DNA of 64,000 nt, from contig CAVOXB010000027.1 of assembly GCA_963700305.1 (NCBI GenBank), positions 62,001-126,000 of the forward strand, in the 5' to 3' direction. The translations under genes were made by a program, and so were the position numbers. The stretch is from Desulfomonile sp963700305. Its GTDB lineage: Bacteria; Desulfobacterota; Desulfomonilia; Desulfomonilales; Desulfomonilaceae. The first letter of the stretch is position 1. Each line of letters opens with the position of its first letter. Shown here piece after piece: positions 57,137-64,000 of this stretch. The notes beneath the pieces are model-generated. The model saw only the letters and a list, made by a program, of their open reading frames with translations, searched no databases and was not told the origin of the DNA.

Positions 57137-57854
57137 ATGAAGCGAGCCATCGTAATCGGAGCAAGTTCCGGGATTGGCAAAGAACTCGCTATCGGTACTC
57201 TCTCAGAATGGATATACGGTTGGTCTTACCGGACGGCGGATCAATCTTTTGGACGGACTGAAAGCCAATCTTCCATTTCCTGCTTTTTCAAAGCAGATGG
57301 ACATCTCCGACAATCCCAGGGCAATGGGTCTCCTTGAGAATCTCATCGAGGAAATGGGAGGAGTTGATCTGATAGTCATTTCCGCAGGTGTCGGGTTTAT
57401 CAATTCCGATCTTAACTGGGCGGATGAGAAAAAGACGATTGATGTGAATGTCGCCGGATTCGCAGCGATGGCAAATGTTGCATTCCGGCATTTCGTGGAA
57501 GTTGGTCGAGGACATCTGGTTGGCATATCGTCAATAGCCGCAATCCGTGGGAGTGCAGAAGCTCCGGCCTACAACGCTTCAAAGGCATTCATCTCAAACT
57601 ACCTCGAAGGTCTCAGGACCAGAGCTTCAAAGGCTGGCCTCTCTATACTGGTGACTGACATACAGCCGGGCTTAGTAGATACAGCCATGGCAAAAGGCGA
57701 GGGTCTCTTTTGGGTGGCTCCACCGCAAAAAGCAGCGCGACAGATTTTTGAAGTGATCCAAAGGCAGGCAAAACATGCCTACATTACAAAACGGTGGGCT
57801 ATTGTTGGAGGTCTGTTGAGAATGCTGCCGGATTTTCTCTACTCCAAGTTGTAA
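57137..57854 (+). CDS. Short-chain dehydrogenase/reductase (frame break near 57194)
   Basis: The repaired protein is about 238 residues and has a classical SDR layout. The cofactor motif is IGASSGIGKELA, followed by ISAGVGFINSDL in the NAG-like position. The catalytic triad region reads VGISSIAAIRGSAEAPAYNA with Tyr and Lys in YNASK. The start frame ends at 57337; removing one G of GG at 57194-57195 gives KELAIVLSQNGYTVGLTGRR. It lies 41 bases behind lpxB and is probably co-transcribed. The substrate is unknown; the family often reduces ketones or sugars. Confidence 0.88.
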
Positions 57855-57931
57855 GGCCCTTTAACACCAGTCCTCACGAGTAGCACGAGTACAGTAATTT
57901 CTAATCATCTGAGGGCAGACAGCTTTTGTGT

Positions 57932-57991
57932 GGCAGGCTTTCCAGCCTGCCGGTCCCAAAAAGCCAATACTGGCAGGCTGGAAAGCCTGCC
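57932..57991. repeat. Inverted pair of GGCAGGC...GCCTGCC elements
   Basis: Copies at 57932-57951 and 57972-57991 lie in inverted orientation with a 20-base spacer that includes CCAATA, as CCATCATTGGC does at 21321-21381. Both pairs are also flanked by similar bases (TGTGG/CCACA). Confidence 0.75.
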
Positions 57992-58131
57992 ACACGGCTC
58001 GCTTCGATACGTCACGTAACTCATCCCACTATTCATCGAATGCTTACAAGAGTCTTCATTATTTATTGATCATTATTTCGGATGTGAAATACTGTAATGC
58101 ACAAAATAATTCTTCGGATGCTAGACAAAAT

Positions 58132-58171
58132 GAAAGGTCCGCTTGCATGGTAGGAAACATCCGGACCTTTC
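58132..58171. terminator. Hairpin GAAAGGTCCG...CGGACCTTTC
   Basis: A perfect 10-bp stem with a 20-base loop lies between the convergent SDR and HAD-fusion genes. T-rich and A-rich sequence flanks it, so it could terminate both. Confidence 0.7.
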
Positions 58172-58286
58172 CTTAAAAATATTAAGTAGGTAGGTATTGT
58201 TGATATAGACAACCCCGCTCAAAAAAGTGTTCCGAAAAAATAGTAGGGCTTGTTTTTTTGGACACGTAAATTTTCTGTGTGCCATG

Positions 58287-59603
58287 CTAAACCAACGGTC
58301 CCAAACAACCGGGTAATTCCGTTATGTTATTTAGAATTCTTCTAGGCTTGTGTAGGGCCAGTTCTTCAGCTGAGAAGAATGGGCCCGCGATCGCGAAGGA
58401 ATCAATTCCAGCATTATGCGCGGCCTGGATATCTATCGGCGCGTCGCCAACGTAGATGGTATTTTCTTTTTCTGTGTGCGCGGAGCGGATGAATTCGTCA
58501 AACATTTCCGATGAAGGCTTCGCTTTGAAGCCGTCCTCAGCTCCAATGATGCGCGCCATGTTCGCTGAAAGGCCCAGATGTTCTGCGAGTATCCTGGCGT
58601 ACTTTCCGCGCTTGTTCGTCACTATTCCTTGAATTGTTGTTCCATTGAGCGCATTGAGAGTCTCAAGGGCTCCAGGCACAGGTTTGGTCTTATCCAAATA
58701 TATAGTGTCATAATAATCACGAAAGACTTTTATTCCGATTTCTGATTCTTCGGGTTTTAGGAAAGTCTTAACAAAATCCATGAGCGATATTGAAGTGACT
58801 CGAATCACCTGGTCTGTTGTCATGGGCGGATATCCAAGCTTTGCGAACATATGATTGAATGCGTCAGCTATGGAATCAATGGAATCAACCAGTGTTCCGT
58901 CCATATCGAACGTCACTGCTTCAATTCGACGGCTGAGCAGCCAAGGGACATCCTCGAAGCTGTCGATTCGAATAGCTGGAATGCCCTGTCGTGCGCAGTA
59001 AGAAAACAGGTCCTTTAGAGCGAGCACCAGATCAGCTTCTTGGGCAGCATGGCGGTCGGACTCGCCGTCTCCGACGAGGATTATTTTTTCGTATTGAGAC
59101 CTGAAGGAGCGCAAAACATTAAGCTTACAGGTTCCACACATTCCGCAAAGAGGGTTTGCGTGAGGATTCTCGATTTTTACCCTACCATCGTCACAAACTA
59201 GGCGATTTGCGAACATATCTGTAGCGGAGATCCCGTGGTTTCTGAAGAGTGTTTCTATGGTGGCGTCAAATCCGTCAGAGACGATTTTGACGTCAATTCC
59301 CCGGGAATGCGCCCATTGAAGAAAGTGGGGAAATTTGGGGTCCAGTTGAGCGTGTTCAAGCACGAATCGCTCAAGCGAGTCTCGGGTCATTCTCATCAAT
59401 GGACCCAGAGCGCGGTAGACTTCCAGAGACCCGATTTCTCCTCGCATGTAGCGCTTTACATGAAAGCGCCATCGGGGATCGGTCAGATGATCTCTCACTA
59501 GCCTGTTCACCGTATCTTTCACTGACACGGTTCCGTCGAAATCACATAGAATCAGGGAACGCGGCCCGCGGACAGTTGCTCTGGTTGTTTCATTCATATC
59601 CAT
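58287..59603 (-). CDS. Tandem HAD fusion: MtnX/PSP-like domain plus Gph-like domain
   Basis: This 438-residue protein joins two complete HAD domains. The first (about residues 15-215) has LILCDFDGTVSVKDTVNRLV, VKIVSDGFDATIETLF, a CGMCGTCKLNVLR insert and ILVGDGESDRHAA, as in MtnX- or phosphoserine-phosphatase-like HAD-IB enzymes. The second (about 228-438) has VTFDMDGTLVDSIDSIADAF, GIVTNKRGKYARILAEHL, KPSSEMFDEFI and IYVGDAPIDIQAAHNAG, as in phosphoglycolate phosphatase. All four HAD motifs are present in both. The substrates are not decided. greA lies 36 bases upstream on the same strand. Confidence 0.85.
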   Translation of the reverse strand: MDMNETTRATVRGPRSLILCDFDGTVSVKDTVNRLVRDHLTDPRWRFHVKRYMRGEIGSLEVYRALGPLMRMTRDSLERFVLEHAQLDPKFPHFLQWAHSRGIDVKIVSDGFDATIETLFRNHGISATDMFANRLVCDDGRVKIENPHANPLCGMCGTCKLNVLRSFRSQYEKIILVGDGESDRHAAQEADLVLALKDLFSYCARQGIPAIRIDSFEDVPWLLSRRIEAVTFDMDGTLVDSIDSIADAFNHMFAKLGYPPMTTDQVIRVTSISLMDFVKTFLKPEESEIGIKVFRDYYDTIYLDKTKPVPGALETLNALNGTTIQGIVTNKRGKYARILAEHLGLSANMARIIGAEDGFKAKPSSEMFDEFIRSAHTEKENTIYVGDAPIDIQAAHNAGIDSFAIAGPFFSAEELALHKPRRILNNITELPGCLGPLV

Positions 59604-59639
59604 TATCCGGGCCTGTTTCCAAGTCGAGCAGAAAAGTCG

Positions 59640-60116
59640 TCAGGACACATCCAGGATCTCAAATTCCTTGAGCCCATTGGGCGTTTTGACCTCCACCACA
59701 TCGTTGACCTCTTTGCCGATAAGAGCTCTTCCCAAAGGTGAATCTACCGAGATTACGCCATTGGATATGTCAGCTTCGTCCTGGCCGAGTAGTTGATATT
59801 TTTTCTGTTCACTCGAGTCAACGTCTTCAATCGTAACCGAGCATCCGAACACTATTCGGTCGCATTTCGGTCTGTTGTCAATATCAATGACTTCGCATGC
59901 TGCCATTCTTTCCTGGAGGTCCCGTATTCGGGATTCGATAAGACCCATCTTCTCTTTTGCATAGGTAAATTCGGCGTTTTCCGATAGGTCCCCATGTCCC
60001 AGGGCTATCTCGATTTCCTTGATTACTGAAGGTCGTTCAGTTCGGATCAACCGATCCAAATCTTCCTTGAGTTTCTTAAATCCCAGTGAAGTTATTGGCC
60101 TCCTAGCCACACTCAT
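59640..60116 (-). CDS. greA: Transcription elongation factor GreA
   Basis: GreA rescues backtracked RNA polymerase by stimulating transcript cleavage. The 158-residue length is normal. The N-terminal coiled coil reads LKKLKEDLDRLIRTERP (from FKKLKEDLDRL) with the acidic tip GDLSENAEFTYAKE. The C-terminal FKBP-like domain has IVFGCSVTIEDVDSSEQKKY, ISVDSPLGRALIGKEVNDVV and VKTPNGLKEFEILDV. ATG 60116 follows AAGGATAGGACC. The HAD fusion gene follows 36 bases downstream, so the two may share a transcript. Confidence 0.95.
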   Translation of the reverse strand: MSVARRPITSLGFKKLKEDLDRLIRTERPSVIKEIEIALGHGDLSENAEFTYAKEKMGLIESRIRDLQERMAACEVIDIDNRPKCDRIVFGCSVTIEDVDSSEQKKYQLLGQDEADISNGVISVDSPLGRALIGKEVNDVVEVKTPNGLKEFEILDVS

Positions 60117-60171
60117 GGTCCTATCCTTTTTCTTCGGTGTTTTCAGACACGTGCAGAATCGCCGTACACGC

Positions 60172-60224
60172 CAAAAAAACGCAACAGCCTACACCTTCCC
60201 ACAATGCTTGTGGGCCGTTGCGTT
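60172..60224 (-). terminator. Intrinsic terminator of the MoeA-PBP gene
   Basis: On the minus strand AACGCAAC pairs with GTTGCGTT around a nested CCACAA/TTGTGG stem (60178-60224). The stem is followed by a run of seven T (60172-60178 as A on the plus strand). This is a textbook Rho-independent terminator about 50 bases after the stop. Confidence 0.85.
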
Positions 60225-60273
60225 ACGGTGAAGTTGTACCAGACTCCTGCGTCGCGGTCAACAGCCCGGTGAA

Positions 60274-62202
60274 TCACGATAAAGGCTCGGAGACCTCTTC
60301 GCCGGTTCTTTCAACGCCATAACCGCCCAGGGCCAGCACGCGCTGTTTGAACCGGTCCGTAGTAAGTACTCCTAATAGTCTCTGTATCTTTTCGTCTTCC
60401 ATATGTTCCAGGGGGATCACCAGATCGTACTGCTCAACGGCCACAGGCACAAAATCCAGACCGAGCGCACGAGCGGCCGCAAGCACTCCCATGCCGACGT
60501 CAGCCACACCTGAGAGCACGGCTACAGCCACGGAGGTGTGAGTATATTCCTCAATTTCGTAGCCTCTTATGGACAGCGGGTCTAGGCCGAGGACATCCAG
60601 GTTGTAATCCAGCAGTACCCGAGTCCCGGCTCCAGCCTGGCGGTTTATGAAAACAACATCATCTCGGACCAGATCTTGAAAATCCCGAATCGATTTCGGG
60701 TTTCCTTTTGGGACTATGAAGCCTTGTTCTCGCATCACTCCATGGAAAAGCTTCACCGGTATATCAGGGATGTAGCGCCTAATATACGACCAATTGTAAA
60801 GGCCTGTTTCCATATCCAGCAGGTGCGAGGTCGCAAAATGTGAGCTGCGATTCTTGAGCGCCAGCAATCCACCGAGACTCCCCACGTGACTGGACGAAAG
60901 AAAGACATTGTGAGGAATAAGCTCGTCCGAGAGCACGTCGAGAGTCAGATCGTGGCTTCCGATAACCACCAGAGTGCGTTCTATTTCTGAGATGTTTCGC
61001 AGTAGCTCGATCTGGACCTCTGTGGCCTGATCTATTCCTTCAGTGGCCGCAGGAATGCGCAGTATACCATCCGCCCGCGTCAGGGTGGTGATAGAGCCTG
61101 CACCTCTCGGAAGCGGAGCTGCCACCACTCGACTGCCCACTCTACCGAGCTTTACGCGGAAGAATTCTTCCTGGCCAAGTTTGGAGGGAATTTTACGGGC
61201 AGTGACTGCAGTGATCTGGGGTCTATGATAACGCGGACGCCCCAGCATTTCTTCCAGTACAGGCAGGCCGAAAAGCTCGAAAGACATAATCGCCGATACA
61301 GGATAGCCAGGGTTGCCGATAATGGGTTTACCACCCACGATTCCGAGAATAGTAGGTTTTCCCGGCATCATCGCCACCCCATGAACTAAAACTTCTCCAA
61401 GTTCTTTGATTGCCGCAGCCGTAAAGTCTTCAGTGCCGGCAGAAGATCCCGCGTTTACCACGATCAGATTCGCGTCCGACTGCACACCTTCGGTAATAGC
61501 AGTCTTGAGCTCTTCGAAACTGTCGGGAATTATGGAATGCCGTACAGGAATAGCGCCGACCTGCTGCACTAACCCCGACAAAATTAAGGTATTGTACTCG
61601 AGCGTTTCTCCCGGTTCGGGATTCCGTTGAGCCATAGTCTCAGGAGGAATGAGTTCTGATCCTGTTGGGATCAACAGCACACGCGGCTTCTGGATAACCT
61701 CGATCGAAAGAACGCCACCGGCAATGAGCGCTCCCACCTCATAAGCAGTGACGACATGCCTGCCGGGAATTATCATTTCCGAGGCCACGAAATCCTCACC
61801 GACGCGGCGAACGTTTCTCCACGGTACGAGCGCCTGTTCGATCTCAAACGTCTCTTCATCCAGAAAGTTCACGTTTTCGATCATTATGACCGCATCGGTC
61901 CCGGGCGGCATTGGTCGCCCCGTGTTCACTGGCCATGCATCGCTGCCTATCTTCAGAGTTATGCCTCTGTCCGGGCCCGCACCGAACGTGGATTCTGCTA
62001 ATACTCCAAACCCATCCATGGCTGCCGTATGAAAATGGGGGGAAGACAAAACCGCGTACACCGGCGCAGCAGTAGTCCTACCAATTGCTTCGGTCACCGG
62101 GATTTTTTCAGATTCTGGAAAGCTCCTCCTGTTGAGATGTTGTAAGAATATGGCCAGAGCTTCGTCCGGCGGCTTCATGTCCAGATAAATATTCCTTCTC
62201 AA
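60274..62202 (-). CDS. MoeA-type molybdopterin molybdotransferase fused to a PBP-like domain
   Basis: This 642-residue protein pairs a MoeA domain (about residues 1-405) with a C-terminal periplasmic-binding-protein-like domain (about 415-630). MoeA parts include HFHTAAMDGFGV, NTGRPMPPGTDAVIMIENV, NAGSSAGTEDFTAAAIKELG, VHGVAMMPGKPTILGIVGGK and GNPGYPVSAIMSFELFGLPV. The second domain has IGSHDLTLDVLSDEL, SSSHVGSLGGLLALKNRSSH and FINRQAGAGTRVLLDYNLDV, a pattern known from other MoeA-LysR-substrate-like fusions. It may sense molybdate or tungstate, or help cofactor delivery. The TTG at 62202 has GGAGG upstream; ATG 62178 is an alternative. It overlaps the first moeA gene. Confidence 0.88.
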   Translation of the reverse strand: MRRNIYLDMKPPDEALAIFLQHLNRRSFPESEKIPVTEAIGRTTAAPVYAVLSSPHFHTAAMDGFGVLAESTFGAGPDRGITLKIGSDAWPVNTGRPMPPGTDAVIMIENVNFLDEETFEIEQALVPWRNVRRVGEDFVASEMIIPGRHVVTAYEVGALIAGGVLSIEVIQKPRVLLIPTGSELIPPETMAQRNPEPGETLEYNTLILSGLVQQVGAIPVRHSIIPDSFEELKTAITEGVQSDANLIVVNAGSSAGTEDFTAAAIKELGEVLVHGVAMMPGKPTILGIVGGKPIIGNPGYPVSAIMSFELFGLPVLEEMLGRPRYHRPQITAVTARKIPSKLGQEEFFRVKLGRVGSRVVAAPLPRGAGSITTLTRADGILRIPAATEGIDQATEVQIELLRNISEIERTLVVIGSHDLTLDVLSDELIPHNVFLSSSHVGSLGGLLALKNRSSHFATSHLLDMETGLYNWSYIRRYIPDIPVKLFHGVMREQGFIVPKGNPKSIRDFQDLVRDDVVFINRQAGAGTRVLLDYNLDVLGLDPLSIRGYEIEEYTHTSVAVAVLSGVADVGMGVLAAARALGLDFVPVAVEQYDLVIPLEHMEDEKIQRLLGVLTTDRFKQRVLALGGYGVERTGEEVSEPLS

Positions 62203-63457
62203 GGGCTTCCTCCATCCAATTAGAAAACATGTGAACAGTTACAGAATCGCCTTTGTACAGCCCTTCGCAATCAGGTTCGATTGTGATGTATCCGTGCGCT
62301 TTCACCATGGCTGAGACCATTCCCGATTTGCCTGGGACCGGGACAGCAGTCAGCTCGCCCTCTTTCTTCTGAAGGCGAACCCTCACGAAATCCATTCTGC
62401 CTTCTTTGGACGGAACGTTTCTGCTGAGGATCGCTCTGAGCGCAGGCGACATGAAGGGATAACAGGATTCCTCTCCTTCAAGCCGACGTATGAGCGGGAC
62501 CACAAACTGCTGAAAACAAACCATCGCGGACACAGGATGACCGGGAAGACCCACCACAGCCCGTGAGCCAACTTTTCCGAGAATCAACGGCTTTCCAGGA
62601 GAAACTGATACTCCATGCAGCAATATCTCGGATTTTTCGCGACTGGAAATTGCGTCAATGACGTGATCTCTGCTTCCCATTGAACTACCACCGGAAATCA
62701 CGACCAGATCGGCGGAATCGAGCCCCTTTTCGATCATCGAGGACAGCTTGGCAAGATTGTCCGGCGCAATCCCTATCCACACAGGAGTAGCATGCGCGTC
62801 AACAATCATCGCAGCGAGCGTATGTCGATTAACGTCCCTCATGCAACCGGGCGGGGGTGTCTCTTCGACAGGCACGATCTCATCTCCGGAACTTATGAGC
62901 GCCACGCGAGGCTTCCGATACACGCAAATCTCAGTCCGTCCCATTGCAGCAAAGAGACCCAGATCCTGGGGTCGCAACCTGTGCCCTATTTCTAATAAAG
63001 AGGCACCGGATTTGAAGTCTTCGCCTTTGCGGACCACGTTATCGAAAGGCGCCACAGCCCTGAGGATTTCTATGGTGGTTTGATCTATCTGCTCTGTATG
63101 CTCGATCATCACAACAGCGTCGGCGTTGGAAGGAAGAGCTCCACCAGTCCAGATACGTGCAGTCTCGCCCTTCTTGAGTATAAAATTTGGGATTTCGCCC
63201 ATCACTGTTTCTCCAATCAGATTGAACAGAGCGGGGGAAATCTCAGAAGCGCCGAAGGAGTCCGCGGATCGGACGGCAAAACCGTCCATCGTGGAACGGT
63301 CAAAGCTTGGGACATCCTCGGGGGCCTTCACTGTCTCTGCAACGACCCTGAACAGCGCCTCATAGATCGACACAATCTCTGTATCGAGCCGAGCGAATCC
63401 TTTGAGCAACTCTCGGGCCTCGTTGGAGGAAAGCACTCGGAGAAATGGCTTCAGCAT
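62108..63457 (-). CDS. moeA: MoeA-type molybdopterin molybdotransferase
   Basis: MoeA inserts molybdate into adenylylated molybdopterin to give active cofactor. The 449-residue protein has VPSFDRSTMDGFAVRSADSF, IWTGGALPSNADAVVMIEHT, LISSGDEIVPVEETPPPG, VISGGSSMGSRDHVIDAIS, LHGVSVSPGKPLILGKVGSR and GLPGHPVSAMVCFQQFVVPL. ATG 63457 opens with MLKPFLRVLSSNEARELLKG. Its 3' end overlaps the second moeA gene by about 95 bases in a different frame, so the pair is translationally linked. Two unlike MoeA proteins may specialise in Mo and W, as in some anaerobes. Confidence 0.93.
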   Translation of the reverse strand: MLKPFLRVLSSNEARELLKGFARLDTEIVSIYEALFRVVAETVKAPEDVPSFDRSTMDGFAVRSADSFGASEISPALFNLIGETVMGEIPNFILKKGETARIWTGGALPSNADAVVMIEHTEQIDQTTIEILRAVAPFDNVVRKGEDFKSGASLLEIGHRLRPQDLGLFAAMGRTEICVYRKPRVALISSGDEIVPVEETPPPGCMRDVNRHTLAAMIVDAHATPVWIGIAPDNLAKLSSMIEKGLDSADLVVISGGSSMGSRDHVIDAISSREKSEILLHGVSVSPGKPLILGKVGSRAVVGLPGHPVSAMVCFQQFVVPLIRRLEGEESCYPFMSPALRAILSRNVPSKEGRMDFVRVRLQKKEGELTAVPVPGKSGMVSAMVKAHGYITIEPDCEGLYKGDSVTVHMFSNWMEEALEKEYLSGHEAAGRSSGHILTTSQQEELSRI

Positions 63458-63782
63458 ATTATTATTCTCATAGTGGTTAGTAAAAAAAGTAACCAAAGTA
63501 TATCAACCGTATGGCCTTATGTCAAAAATGTCTAAACGTAGCGATCTCATATTTTTTGTTCACAAATTCAGCCACGCTTTTTTTACGACGGAGCTTCCGG
63601 CATCTGCTATGTTCTCTCCAAAACCAAATGTGGGATAACAAGAATGCACGAGAACCCTGCTCACAAGGTCTTGGATCTTGGAAGCCGGCGTGAAGAGGTG
63701 GGCTCGCGGGATCCTTCTAAGTCAACAACTCCAGGGTTAGTGGCATTACAGTCTTTGCGCAGACAACGAGCTTTGAATAGAC
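63458..63782. other. Intergenic region between moeA and the GT9 gene
   Basis: This gap of about 325 bases separates divergent genes and should carry their promoters. The A/T-rich start (63470-63510) may be the moeA promoter. No gene, hairpin or repeat stands out. Confidence 0.45.
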
Positions 63783-64000
63783 GTGAGTAGGTCTCCAGAA
63801 AAAAGCATTCTTGTGATTCGAACAGGCGCTCTCGGCGACACGATACTTACGTTACCTTTATTGGATTCCGTCAAAGCCGCACACCCGGGAGAGGCTATAG
63901 TCTTTCTCGGTACACGTGCGTACAAGGATCTCGTCCCTAAAGACATTATATTTTATCCTGTTGACGGTACTGAATGGTCTTGGCTTTTCGCTCCTCGCCC
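63783..64000 (+). CDS. Glycosyltransferase family 9 protein, N-terminal part (cut by window edge)
   Basis: Only about 72 residues are visible, from GTG 63783 to the window edge. They read SRSPEKSILVIRTGALGDTI, then LTLPLLDSVKAAHP and EAIVFLGTRAYKDL. The VIRTGALGDTILTLPLL segment is the conserved start of heptosyltransferase-type GT9 enzymes that build the LPS core or related glycans. No start with a strong ribosome-binding site is visible, so the exact start is uncertain. kdtA and lpxB elsewhere in the window fit the same pathway. Confidence 0.8.
   Translation, partial: MSRSPEKSILVIRTGALGDTILTLPLLDSVKAAHPGEAIVFLGTRAYKDLVPKDIIFYPVDGTEWSWLFAPR

Larger units (their letters stand above)
57855..58286. 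other. Intergenic region with paired GGCAGGC palindromes and terminator
   Basis: This gap between the convergent SDR and HAD genes contains GGCAGGC palindromes at 57932-57951 and 57972-57991 (inverted pair) and a terminator hairpin at 58132-58171. No gene is seen. Confidence 0.65.

Noticed and set aside
1..64000. CRISPR arrays, tRNA or rRNA genes
   Set aside because: No regularly spaced direct repeats and no cloverleaf or rRNA sequence were recognised in the intergenic gaps. A covariance-model search could still find a small RNA I missed.

Overview
The window looks like a chromosomal segment of a Gram-negative, strictly anaerobic or facultative member of the former Deltaproteobacteria (Desulfobacterota), possibly a Desulfomonile/Syntrophobacter-like lineage. 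That placement is inferred from gene content: lipid A/Kdo genes (kdtA, lpxB, a GT9 transferase), a molybdopterin oxidoreductase with a ferredoxin partner, GlcD/GlcF-type oxidases, a TauE/SafE transporter, a COG1964-type radical SAM enzyme, and genomic repeats of a kind common in that group. No rRNA, tRNA or CRISPR array was seen.

Layout. 1-6 kb: asnS (cut by the left edge), a secreted LolA-like protein, kdtA, a tsaC-like gene, and nrdR-ribD. 6.5-12 kb: a NusG-II protein coupled to a Gx transporter, then a MarR regulator, a Mo-bis-PGD oxidoreductase and an HTH/ferredoxin protein; the first two of these share an operator-like motif. 12-19 kb: a Tyr-rich exported protein, a coiled-coil membrane protein, a PilZ protein, a glycine-rich RRM protein, and glcD-glcF divergent from a cupin. 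19.4-21 kb: an IS1380-family transposase. 21-28 kb: a polytopic membrane protein, a Wzt-like ABC ATPase, comM, and a scarred region holding a methyltransferase, a 51-residue ORF and a REP-associated transposase remnant. 28-34 kb: a same-strand group of two response regulators, a TauE/SafE permease, a membrane partner and an unusual PEP-synthase-like protein. 34.5-47 kb: recA-pilT (overlapping), DUF1848, a TonB-like protein, a gcvH-like gene, a TPR protein, HAD, bioB, rpoH, a small membrane protein and an enoyl-CoA hydratase. 47-60 kb: dnaE, glgP, the radical SAM gene, lpxB, an SDR, a tandem HAD fusion and greA. 60-64 kb: two moeA-type genes (one fused to a PBP-like domain) and the start of a GT9 glycosyltransferase.

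How the genes relate. recA, pilT and comM suggest DNA uptake and recombination capacity. The two MoeA proteins would supply cofactor to molybdoenzymes such as the one at 8.4-10.6 kb. glcDF and the Mo-enzyme/ferredoxin pair are redox modules with visible operator candidates. kdtA, lpxB, GT9 and Wzt serve the outer membrane.

A major caution: at least 15 single-base frame breaks fall in 13 otherwise well conserved genes, including dnaE, rpoH and recA (twice). Each is repaired by adding or removing one base, often in a short homopolymer. Most of these are probably sequence errors, so these genes are annotated as single CDSs spanning the break.
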